From: Candidatus Limnocylindrales bacterium | Lineage (GTDB): Bacteria > Chloroflexota > Limnocylindria > Limnocylindrales > CSP1-4 | Reading direction: 5' to 3' | Length of the DNA stretch: 16,451 nt | Assembly: GCA_031292335.1 (NCBI GenBank) | Contig: JARLHH010000369.1 | Location: 1 to 16,451 of the forward strand | Shown: piece after piece, positions 1-6,692 of the stretch | How the letters are laid out: each line of letters starts with the position of its first letter | How positions within the stretch are numbered: position 1 is the stretch's first letter | The notes under the pieces: generated by a model | The model's input: the letters and a program-made list of their open reading frames with translations, nothing else | Databases searched by the model: none | What the model was told of the DNA's origin: nothing | Translations under genes and position numbers: made by a program

Positions 1-1185
1 GCAGGCCCGGCGCGGGCGGTCGCGCTGGCGCCGGAGCTGGATCGGCCGATCGGCGTCCTGAACGACACCGACCTCAACGGCTGGATGGCCTCGGCCCGAC
101 CGGGCCCGTGCTGGGACGGTCCGGCGTCGATCGTCGCCCTGGTCAGCGAGGGCGGACGGGTTCGCCCGTGGCGCTTCCCGGTGGCCCCGGATACGGGGCG
201 GGCGGCGGGGTCGCCCGAGCGGCTCGTGGACGGGGACCTCGCCGCGTGGACGCTCGGCGTGGCCGGCGGCGTCGTCTCGATCGTCGCGACGGTGGACGAC
301 CGCCCCATGGAGCTCCTCGCGCTCGGGCGGGCAGGGCGCCGCGCCACGCTCCGCGCGAGGACCACGCTCGGCGGCGCCTGGCGTCGCCGGCTGCCCTGGC
401 CGGAGATGCGGCGCGTCCTCGCCCCGGGCGAGGGCGGCCCGATCGAGACGTGGATCGCCTCGCCGGCCGGCGCCGGGAGCGCGAGGCTGCCGGCCGTCGT
501 CAACATCCACGGTGGCCCGCTTGGCGCGTGGTCGCCCGCGCCATCGCTCGAGAACGTGCTCCTGGTGTCGCACGGCTACCGCGTCATCCTGCCGAACATC
601 CGCGGCTCGGCGGGCTATGGGCGGGCCTGGATCCGCCCGCAGCTGGGGGACTGGGGTGGCGTCGACGCCGCGGACGTCCTCGCCTCGGTCGACCACGTGG
701 CGGCGCTGGGGCTCGTCGATCCGGCTCGGCTCGGCGTCCTGGGGCTCTCCTACGGTGGATTCATGGTCAACTGGCTGGTGGGCGCCGCGCCGGGTCGCTT
801 CGCGGCCGCCGTCAGCGAGAACGGCGTGTCCAACCAGGTGAGCGACTGGGCCAACTCCGACTCCGGGCCGGAGTACGACCGCATGGCCCTGCTGGGCGAC
901 CCGTTCAGCGACGACGGCGTCGCCCGGCTGTGGCGCCAGTCGCCGCTCCGTCACGTCGCCCGCATCCGGACCCCGCTGCTCCTGCTCCAGGGCGAGGCAG
1001 ACCTGCGCTGCCCGGCCGCGGACAACGAACAGCTCTTCATCGCGCTACGCCATCTCGGCCGGGAGGTCGAGTACGTCCTCTACCCGGAGAGCTGGCACAC
1101 CTTCGCGATCACGGGCCGGATCGATCGGCGGATCGACCGCAACGAGCGGATGCTCGCCTGGTTCGACCGGCACCTGGGCGGGTAG
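1..1185 (+). CDS. S9-family serine peptidase (prolyl oligopeptidase / acylaminoacyl peptidase type), 5'-truncated by the window edge
   Basis: The frame is open from base 1 to the TAG at 1183-1185 (394 residues visible), so the gene starts outside the window and the ATG at 85 is only an internal Met. The visible part is the end of the N-terminal propeller-like region plus a complete alpha/beta-hydrolase domain. The domain opens with a VNIHGGP oxyanion-loop motif (about 499-519) and NIRGSAGYG. The nucleophile elbow GLSYGG has its Ser codon at 748-750. GEAD carries the acid Asp at 1000-1002, and SWH the catalytic His at 1096-1098. Ser-Asp and Asp-His spacings of 84 and 32 residues are normal for S9. 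Family members cleave short peptides or acylated N-termini and are usually about 600-680 residues, so roughly 40% is missing. No signal peptide can be judged. It ends 24 bases from the convergent sugar kinase stop, with no clear terminator between them. The fold and catalytic triad are secure; the exact substrate is not. Confidence 0.9.
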   Translation, partial: AGPARAVALAPELDRPIGVLNDTDLNGWMASARPGPCWDGPASIVALVSEGGRVRPWRFPVAPDTGRAAGSPERLVDGDLAAWTLGVAGGVVSIVATVDDRPMELLALGRAGRRATLRARTTLGGAWRRRLPWPEMRRVLAPGEGGPIETWIASPAGAGSARLPAVVNIHGGPLGAWSPAPSLENVLLVSHGYRVILPNIRGSAGYGRAWIRPQLGDWGGVDAADVLASVDHVAALGLVDPARLGVLGLSYGGFMVNWLVGAAPGRFAAAVSENGVSNQVSDWANSDSGPEYDRMALLGDPFSDDGVARLWRQSPLRHVARIRTPLLLLQGEADLRCPAADNEQLFIALRHLGREVEYVLYPESWHTFAITGRIDRRIDRNERMLAWFDRHLGG

Positions 1186-1209
1186 GCGGCGGCGGCGCCA
1201 TGGAGGAGG

Positions 1210-2166
1210 TTAGCCGAGGGCGAGCTCCGGCCTGCGCGAGCCCACCTGGCGGGCCGCCGCGCGATGCCCGGCGACCACTGCCCGCCGCAGGACGACGGGC
1301 GTGGTCGCGCCACCGGCCGCCAGCCACGATGCGAGGAACCCGGCATCGAAGGCGTCGCCCGCCCCGGTCGTGTCCGCCGCGGCGAAGGGGCGGGTGGCCA
1401 CCTCCAGCCGGACGCCGGGCGCCGTCGCCCCGCCCGGGCCGCGGATCATCAGCGTCGCGCCGCCCGCGCCGCGCTTGACGACCGCCACGGGCGCGAAGTC
1501 CAGCAGCCGCGCGGGATCGGCCTGGCCGAGGAATGCCGCGGCCTCGGCCTGGTTCGTGAAGAGGAGGTCGGGCGCGACCTCCCGGGCGAGCGCGTGCGCG
1601 GCGGCGCGGCCGCCCGCGAGGAGCGGCCCGGACGATGCCAGGTCCATGCTCACCTGCGCCCCGGCCGCCCGCGCCCGGACGACGGCCGCCCGGCCGGCCG
1701 CGCCGAGCGGAATCCCGAGAAGCGAGTAGGCCGGCAGGTGGAGCACCCTCACGTTCCGGAACCAGGCTGCCTCCAGGTCGGCCGGCCGCAGGAGATCGGC
1801 TGCCCCGCGGTCCGCCACGAACGAGCGCTCGCCGGTGGCAGGATCGACGAGCATCCCGATCCGTGCCGTTGGCGCGCCGGCCGGTCGGACCGCCCGGACC
1901 AGCACGCCGTCCGCCCGCAGCGCCGCCACGAGCGCTCGCCCGGCTCCGTCGCGCCCGACCGCGCAGACGAGCGTGGTCCGCGTTCCGAGGCGGGCCAGCC
2001 AGCGGGCCGTGTTGGCCGCCGACCCGCCCTGGTGGAGCCGGACGGCACCCGGGACGTCCGTGCCGCGCTGAAGCGGGCGGGAGGGCGCCAGCGCCACGTC
2101 GAGCGCGAGGTCACCCAGGACAAGCGCCCGGAGGTGGCGTGGACGGGTCGCGAGCAGCGGCATCAC
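1210..2166 (-). CDS. PfkB/ribokinase-family carbohydrate kinase
   Basis: A complete 318-residue protein of normal family length. Such kinases phosphorylate a sugar or nucleoside with ATP in the cytoplasm. Visible signatures are the N-terminal GDLALDV strand (about 18-24), the sugar-binding GGSAAN glycine motif (47-52), TNQAEAAAF (204-212), VVKRGAGG before the nucleotide site (229-236), and the C-terminal PfkB signature DTTGAGDAF (265-273), with Asp271 the expected catalytic base. Two starts are possible: GTG at 2166 or ATG at 2163, which are adjacent codons. Neither has a Shine-Dalgarno, but a TATCCT hexamer lies 5 nt before the GTG, so the mRNA may be leaderless. The gene diverges from the transketolase operon across a 92-base gap and converges on the peptidase gene. 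The neighbourhood makes a pentose or hexose substrate attractive, but nothing in the sequence fixes it; ribokinase, fructokinase, 2-keto-3-deoxygluconate kinase and adenosine kinase-like roles all remain open. Confidence 0.9.
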   Translation of the reverse strand: MMPLLATRPRHLRALVLGDLALDVALAPSRPLQRGTDVPGAVRLHQGGSAANTARWLARLGTRTTLVCAVGRDGAGRALVAALRADGVLVRAVRPAGAPTARIGMLVDPATGERSFVADRGAADLLRPADLEAAWFRNVRVLHLPAYSLLGIPLGAAGRAAVVRARAAGAQVSMDLASSGPLLAGGRAAAHALAREVAPDLLFTNQAEAAAFLGQADPARLLDFAPVAVVKRGAGGATLMIRGPGGATAPGVRLEVATRPFAAADTTGAGDAFDAGFLASWLAAGGATTPVVLRRAVVAGHRAAARQVGSRRPELALG

Positions 2167-2171
2167 GCCCG

Positions 2172-2177
2172 AGGATA
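2172..2177 (-). promoter_or_regulatory. Candidate -10 element (TATCCT) for a leaderless kinase mRNA
   Basis: On the minus strand TATCCT is followed by 5 bases and then the GTG-ATG start pair of the sugar kinase. A transcription start 5-8 bases after a -10 would fall on the start codon, and no Shine-Dalgarno lies in between. No TTGACA-like -35 is visible 17 bases upstream. This is a pattern inference supported by the similar arrangement at 13757-13762. Confidence 0.45.
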
Positions 2178-2204
2178 CGCCGGGGCCGATGCGGAATCCG
2201 GGCC

Positions 2205-2210
2205 TACAAT
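2205..2210 (+). promoter_or_regulatory. Candidate -10 element (TACAAT) for the tkt operon
   Basis: TACAAT matches the sigma-70 -10 consensus at five of six positions and is one of very few AT-rich hexamers in this stretch. It lies 48 bases before the tkt ATG, which leaves a leader of about 40 bases that contains the AGGAG Shine-Dalgarno at 2245-2249. A good -35 is not seen. It sits about 30 bases from the divergent kinase -10, so the two promoters share this 92-base region and could be co-regulated. Confidence 0.5.
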
Positions 2211-2258
2211 TGGGCGATCCATCCCGCGCCCCGACTCTCCGCCCAGGAGCACGCCCGC

Positions 2259-4334
2259 ATGACCCTCACCGCCGAACAGCTCGACCGGCTCGCGGTCGAC
2301 ACCATCCGGACGCTCGCCATCGACGGCGTCCAGCAGGCGAACTCGGGCCATCCGGGGGCCCCGATGGGAATGGCCCCGATGGCCTACGCGCTGTGGACGC
2401 GCTTCCTCCACCACGCGCCGACGCATCCCGACTGGCCGAACCGCGACCGATTCGTCCTGTCTGCCGGGCACGCCTCCATGCTCCTGTACGCACTCCTCCA
2501 CCTCACCGGCTACGACGTCACGCTCGACGACCTGCAGCACTTCCGCCAGTGGGGCTCGCGGACCCCCGGCCACCCGGAGTTCGGCCTGACCGCTGGCGTC
2601 GAGGCCACCACCGGCCCGCTCGGCCAGGGCATCGCCAACGCGGTCGGGATGGCGATCGCGGAGCGGCGCCTCGCGGCGGAGTTCAACCGCCCGGGCCATG
2701 CCGTGATCGACCACTGGACGTATGTCATCTGCTCGGACGGCGACCTCCAGGAGGGCATCGCGTCCGAAGCGGCCTCGCTGGCCGGGCACCTTCGGCTCGG
2801 CAAGCTGGTCCTGTTCTACGACGACAACCACATCCAGCTGGACGGGCCGACCTCGATGGCCTTCTCGGAGGACGTCCTGGAGCGCTTCGACGCCTACCAG
2901 TGGCATACCCAGCAGGTGGACGACGGCAACGACCTGCTGTCGATCGAGGCGGCGATTCGCGCCGCGCGGGCCGACGGGCGCCCGTCGATCATCGCGGTCC
3001 GGACCCACATCGGGTTCGGGTCGCCGCACAAGCAGGACTCGCAGAAGGCCCACGGCGCCCCGCTCGGGGTCGAGGAGGTGCGTCTCACGAAGGAAGCGTA
3101 CGGCTGGGACCCGGACCGCTCGTTCTACGTGCCGGACGACGTGGAAGGGCTGTTCAGCCGCGCGATCCCGTACGGCGAGCACCTCGTGAACGACTGGGAG
3201 GACCGCATGCGGCGGTACGCCGCATCCTTCCCGGCCCTCGAGGCGGAGCTGCGCCGGCGGCTGGCGGCCGACCTTCCCGGCGGCTGGCAGGCGAGCCTCC
3301 CCGCGTACGCGGCCGGCGACGAGGTCGCGACCCGCCAGGTGAGCCAGGCGGCGATCCAGTCCCTCGCCGCCGCGCTCCCGGAGCTGTTCGGCGGGTCGGC
3401 GGACCTGTCCGAGTCGAACCTGACGGACATCGCGGGCGGGACCGACTTCAGCGCCGAAGAGGCGGGCCGGAACCTCCGCTTCGGCGTGCGCGAGCACGCC
3501 ATGGGCGGGATCGTCAACGGGATCGCCTACCACGGCGGATTCCTGCCCTACTGCGCGACGTTCCTCACCTTCAGCGACTACATGCGCGGGTCGGTCCGGC
3601 TCGCCGCACTGGCCGGCCTCCACGTGGTCTATGCCTGGACCCACGACTCGGTGGGTCTCGGCGAGGACGGCCCGACGCACCAGCCGGTGGAGCAGTACGC
3701 GGCCCTTCGGGCCATCCCGAACCTCTGGTTCGTGCGGCCGGGCGACGCCAACGAGGCCGTGGCCGCGTGGGCGCTGGCCGTCGAGCGGGCCGATGGCCCT
3801 ACCGCCCTGGCCCTCACCCGGCAGAAGCTGCCCACCTTCGCCGCCACGGCCGGGCTCGCCCGCGAGGGAGTCGGGAGGGGAGGCTACGTCCTGCGGCCGG
3901 CATCGTCCGAGGCCGCGGGCGGGCAGCCGGCGCTGATCCTGATCGCCACCGGCTCGGAGCTCCAGCTGGCCATGGGCGCCGCCGACGCACTCGAGACCGA
4001 CGGCATCCCGACGCGCGTCGTCTCGCTTCCGTGCTGGGAGGCGTTCGAGGCCCAGGCGCCGGCCTACCGCGATGCGGTCCTGCCGCCGGGCGTGCGGAAG
4101 CGGGTCAGCGTGGAGATCGGCGTGCCGCTCGGATGGGAGCGCTGGACGGGCGACGAGGGGGCGATCATCGCGCTCGACCACTTCGGGGCGTCGGCGCCCG
4201 CCGCGGTCATCTTCGAGCACTTCGGATTCACCGCGAACCGGGTGGCCGAGGTCGGCCGGGCCGTGGTCCGCGACGGGCTCCGCGGGCGCATCGCCACGCT
4301 GGTCCCATCGCCGCATCCCGGGGGACGCCGCTGA
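2259..4334 (+). CDS. tkt: Transketolase
   Basis: 691 residues, slightly longer than E. coli TktA. It is a thiamine-diphosphate enzyme that moves two-carbon units between ketoses and aldoses in the non-oxidative pentose phosphate pathway. The N-terminal ThDP domain has SGHPGAPMGMAPM (29-41), GPLGQGIANAVGMA (119-132) and the Mg/ThDP motif SDGDLQEG (159-166) ending in the distal DDN at 188-190. The central pyrimidine domain has GSADLSESN (379-387), GVREHAM with the cofactor-activating Glu412, and DSVGLGEDGPTHQP (463-476). The C-terminal domain has the ATGSELQLA region (563-571). The chosen ATG at 2259 has AGGAG 9 bases upstream and gives the canonical N-terminus; in-frame sequence further upstream lies opposite the kinase gene and has no transketolase content. 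The stop overlaps the rpiB ATG by one base (TGATG), implying translational coupling. First gene of the pentose phosphate operon. Confidence 0.97.
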   Translation: MTLTAEQLDRLAVDTIRTLAIDGVQQANSGHPGAPMGMAPMAYALWTRFLHHAPTHPDWPNRDRFVLSAGHASMLLYALLHLTGYDVTLDDLQHFRQWGSRTPGHPEFGLTAGVEATTGPLGQGIANAVGMAIAERRLAAEFNRPGHAVIDHWTYVICSDGDLQEGIASEAASLAGHLRLGKLVLFYDDNHIQLDGPTSMAFSEDVLERFDAYQWHTQQVDDGNDLLSIEAAIRAARADGRPSIIAVRTHIGFGSPHKQDSQKAHGAPLGVEEVRLTKEAYGWDPDRSFYVPDDVEGLFSRAIPYGEHLVNDWEDRMRRYAASFPALEAELRRRLAADLPGGWQASLPAYAAGDEVATRQVSQAAIQSLAAALPELFGGSADLSESNLTDIAGGTDFSAEEAGRNLRFGVREHAMGGIVNGIAYHGGFLPYCATFLTFSDYMRGSVRLAALAGLHVVYAWTHDSVGLGEDGPTHQPVEQYAALRAIPNLWFVRPGDANEAVAAWALAVERADGPTALALTRQKLPTFAATAGLAREGVGRGGYVLRPASSEAAGGQPALILIATGSELQLAMGAADALETDGIPTRVVSLPCWEAFEAQAPAYRDAVLPPGVRKRVSVEIGVPLGWERWTGDEGAIIALDHFGASAPAAVIFEHFGFTANRVAEVGRAVVRDGLRGRIATLVPSPHPGGRR

Positions 4335-4795
4335 TGCGGATCGCGTTCGCCGCGGATCATGGCGGCAGCGAGCTCCGCGACGAGCTGATCCAGCGCCTCG
4401 CCGACACCGGGCACGAGCTGATCGACCTCGGCGGAGACGGGAGCGACCCGGCCGACGACTACCCGGACGTCGCGCTGCGCCTCGCCGAGGCCATCCGCGG
4501 GGGTGAGGCCGACCGCGGCATCCTCATCTGCGGCTCGGGCATCGGCGCGTCCGTGGCGGCCAACAAGGTCAGGGGAGTGCGGGCCGCGGTCGCCCACGAC
4601 ACGTACTCGGCGCACCAGGGCGTGGAGCACGACGCTCTCAACGTGCTCTGTCTCGGCGGCCGCGTCATCGGCGTGGAGCTCGCGGTGGAATGCGCCCGCG
4701 CGTTCGTCGGCGCGTCGTTCTCCGGCGCCGAGCGGCATGCGCGGCGCGTCGCCAAGGTGCTCGCCATCGAAGCCCGGGAGCTCGGCCCGAGCTGA
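4334..4795 (+). CDS. rpiB: Ribose-5-phosphate isomerase B (RpiB/LacAB family)
   Basis: 153 residues, the normal length. It interconverts ribulose-5-phosphate and ribose-5-phosphate in the cytosol and feeds transketolase, encoded immediately upstream. Family marks are the N-terminal ADHGG (7-11, usually ADHAG), the DYPD phosphate-side motif (42-45), CGSGIGASVAANK (66-78) with Cys66 at the position of the E. coli RpiB catalytic cysteine, and GVEHDALNVLCLGGRVIG (96-113), where the usual N-D pair of the RpiB HNDANVL motif is altered. It starts at the ATG overlapping the tkt stop, so translation is probably coupled. In actinobacterial operons the slot between tkt and pgi/zwf usually holds transaldolase, so rpiB here is a notable arrangement. 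LacA/LacB-type galactose-6-phosphate or allose-6-phosphate isomerase is a less likely alternative given the context. Confidence 0.92.
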   Translation: MRIAFAADHGGSELRDELIQRLADTGHELIDLGGDGSDPADDYPDVALRLAEAIRGGEADRGILICGSGIGASVAANKVRGVRAAVAHDTYSAHQGVEHDALNVLCLGGRVIGVELAVECARAFVGASFSGAERHARRVAKVLAIEARELGPS

Positions 4796-4817
4796 CCGCC
4801 GGCGAGCGAACCCCGAC

Positions 4818-4823
4818 TACACT
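4818..4823 (+). promoter_or_regulatory. Candidate internal -10 element (TACACT) before pgi
   Basis: TACACT lies in the 49-base gap between rpiB and pgi, 21 bases before the pgi ATG, with the strong AGGAGG Shine-Dalgarno (4833-4838) in between. A start site about 7 bases downstream would give a leader of only about 14 bases that still contains the Shine-Dalgarno. The same hexamer occurs before the MFS gene. This suggests that pgi-zwf-opcA-pgl can also be transcribed separately from tkt-rpiB. Confidence 0.4.
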
Positions 4824-4844
4824 TCACCGGTCAGGAGGCAGCCG

Positions 4845-6629
4845 ATGGCAGACCCGCTCCCCATGTTCGCCCCGGACGCGCTGGACGCGCGGATCCACGA
4901 CCCCGCGCTTGCCCGGGCCGTCGAGGCGGCACTGCGTCGCGCCGACGCGGAGCGCTGGGTCGAGCGCCTCCACGATCGCGACGGGACGCTGTGGTCCGAG
5001 GACCCGGAAGTCCAGGCGCGCATCGCGAATCGCCTGGGCTGGCTCGACGCCCCGCGGGATTTCGGCGACCAGGTCCCCGCGCTGGAGGCATTCGGGGAGG
5101 GCATCCGGGCAGCCGGCTTCACCGCCGCGCTCGTCGCCGGGATGGGCGGCAGCAGCCTGGCCCCGGACGTGCTCGCCGACGCCTTCCGCGACATCGCCGG
5201 CTGGCTGACCGTCCGCGTCCTTGACTCCACCGACCCGGCGGCCGTCGAGGCGGCCTGGGACGGGCTGGATCCGCTGGCGACGCTCGTCATCGTGGCGACG
5301 AAGTCCGGCACGACCACCGAGAGCCTCGCGTTCCAGGCGGATGCCTGGGCCCGGATTCACGCTGCGCTGCGCGCGGCTGGGGAGCGGCGCGAGTCGCCCG
5401 CCGACCTGATGATCGCGATCACCGATCCGGGACGAAGCCTGGAGGCGATCCCCCACCACGACGGACTCCGCGAGGTCTTCCTGAACCCCGAGGACGTCGG
5501 GGGACGCTACTCGGCGCTCACCTATGTCGGGCTGGTGCCCGCGTCGCTGCTCGGCATCGACCTCGACGCGTTCCTCGCCACGGCGCTCGCGATGCTGGGC
5601 CGGACCCACGCGACCACGGTCGCCGACAACCCGGGCGCGGCGCTGGGCGTGACGCTCGGCGCGCTCTCGCGCGCGGGACGAGACAAGCTCACGCTCGTCG
5701 CCGATCCTGCCGTGGCTCGGTTCGGGGCCTGGCTTGAGCAGCTCGTCGCGGAGAGCACCGGCAAGCACGGCGTGGGAATCGTCCCGATCGCAGGCGAGCC
5801 GCTGGGAGAGGCGGCCGCGTATCGACCCGACCGGGTCTTCGTCCGGCTGGCGCTCGACGGCGCGGCGCCGCCGGCCGCGACGCCCGCCGGCACCCCGGCC
5901 GACGAGCTGCTCGAAGCGCTCGCCGCCGCGGGCCATCCGGTGCTCCGAATCCGCCTGGCGGATCCCATCGACCTGGCCGGGGAGTTCGTGCGCTGGGAGG
6001 TCGCGACCGCCTTCGCCGGCGCCGTGCTCGAGATCAACCCGTTCGACGAGCCCAACGTGACGGAGTCCAAGGAGAACACCAGGCGCGTCCTGGCCGAGCT
6101 CGAGCGGACGGGCGCCTTCCCGGCCCCGGTGGCGCTCGCGCAGGGAGACGGCCTGCTCCTGGTCGGGGACTCGACCCTCCGCGAAGGCAGCGGAGACGGA
6201 ACGCTCGCCGGTGAGCTGCGGCGCCATCTTGCCCGGGCGCGCGAGGACGCGTACCTGGCCCTCCAGGCGTTCGTCGCCCCCACGGCGGCCCGTGCCGAAC
6301 TGCTCGACCGTTTGCGCCGGATCCTCCGCGACGCCACCGGCCGCGCCACGACGAGCGGCTTCGGGCCCCGCTTCCTCCACTCGACGGGGCAGCTCCACAA
6401 GGGCGGTGCGCCGATCGGCTGGTTCCTCCAGATCACCGCGGACCACCCGACGGACGTCGAGATTCCGGGGCGTCCGTTCACGTTCGGCCAGCTGGTGGAT
6501 GCCCAGGCCATCGGCGACTTCGAGGCGCTCGAGGCGCATGGGCTGCCGGTCCTGCGGGTCCACCTGGGAGCGGACGTCGATGGCGGGCTGGCCTCCCTGG
6601 AACGCGCGCTTCGCGACGCCCTCGCGTAA
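4845..6629 (+). CDS. pgi: Glucose-6-phosphate isomerase of the Tal-Pgi-fusion type, without the transaldolase domain
   Basis: 594 residues. It should interconvert glucose-6-phosphate and fructose-6-phosphate. Two SIS-like sugar isomerase halves are visible: GMGGSSLAP (99-107) and TKSGTT (152-157), then GGRYSALT (219-226), ESTGKHGVG (303-311) and EINPFDEPNVTESK (396-409). The C-terminal GPRFLHSTGQLHKGG (507-521) and the following IPG...FTFGQL segment are typical of the Pgi half of bifunctional transaldolase/Pgi proteins rather than classical Pgi. The N-terminal DGTLWSEDPEVQARIANRLG (46-65) is also the linker-proximal sequence of those fusions, but no transaldolase precedes it: the ATG has AGGAGG 6 bases upstream, and sequence further upstream is rpiB in another frame. 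Substrate competition with the next gene, zwf, places it at the glycolysis/pentose-phosphate branch point. Isomerase identity is firm; absence of Tal is seen directly. Confidence 0.93.
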   Translation: MADPLPMFAPDALDARIHDPALARAVEAALRRADAERWVERLHDRDGTLWSEDPEVQARIANRLGWLDAPRDFGDQVPALEAFGEGIRAAGFTAALVAGMGGSSLAPDVLADAFRDIAGWLTVRVLDSTDPAAVEAAWDGLDPLATLVIVATKSGTTTESLAFQADAWARIHAALRAAGERRESPADLMIAITDPGRSLEAIPHHDGLREVFLNPEDVGGRYSALTYVGLVPASLLGIDLDAFLATALAMLGRTHATTVADNPGAALGVTLGALSRAGRDKLTLVADPAVARFGAWLEQLVAESTGKHGVGIVPIAGEPLGEAAAYRPDRVFVRLALDGAAPPAATPAGTPADELLEALAAAGHPVLRIRLADPIDLAGEFVRWEVATAFAGAVLEINPFDEPNVTESKENTRRVLAELERTGAFPAPVALAQGDGLLLVGDSTLREGSGDGTLAGELRRHLARAREDAYLALQAFVAPTAARAELLDRLRRILRDATGRATTSGFGPRFLHSTGQLHKGGAPIGWFLQITADHPTDVEIPGRPFTFGQLVDAQAIGDFEALEAHGLPVLRVHLGADVDGGLASLERALRDALA

Positions 6630-6641
6630 GCGCGTGGCGAC

Positions 6642-6678
6642 CGTCACCGAACACGCACGAAGCACGGAACCGGTGACG
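6642..6678. repeat. 8-bp inverted repeat in the pgi-zwf gap
   Basis: CGTCACCG (6642-6649) is repeated as its exact reverse complement CGGTGACG (6671-6678) with 21 bases between, ending two bases before the AAAGGA ribosome-binding site of zwf (6681-6686). No TAnnnT hexamer occurs in the 63-base gap, so zwf is probably read through from pgi. The repeat could be an mRNA stem that controls zwf translation or a regulator site. In such GC-rich DNA chance is also possible. Confidence 0.4.
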
Positions 6679-6692
6679 AGAAAGGACGCGCG

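Noticed and set aside
1186..1209. Search for a terminator between the convergent peptidase and kinase genes
   Set aside because: The 24-base gap contains only GGC repeats and a GGAGGAGG run; no stem-loop is supported.
1635..2258. Upstream extension of the transketolase frame
   Set aside because: It runs opposite the sugar kinase, is Arg/Pro-rich and has no transketolase features. The ATG at 2259 has a proper Shine-Dalgarno and gives the canonical N-terminus.
2163..4316. 717-codon antisense frame opposite transketolase
   Set aside because: Low-complexity Arg/Gly/Val content without domains, fully opposite a clear transketolase gene; a GC-driven shadow.
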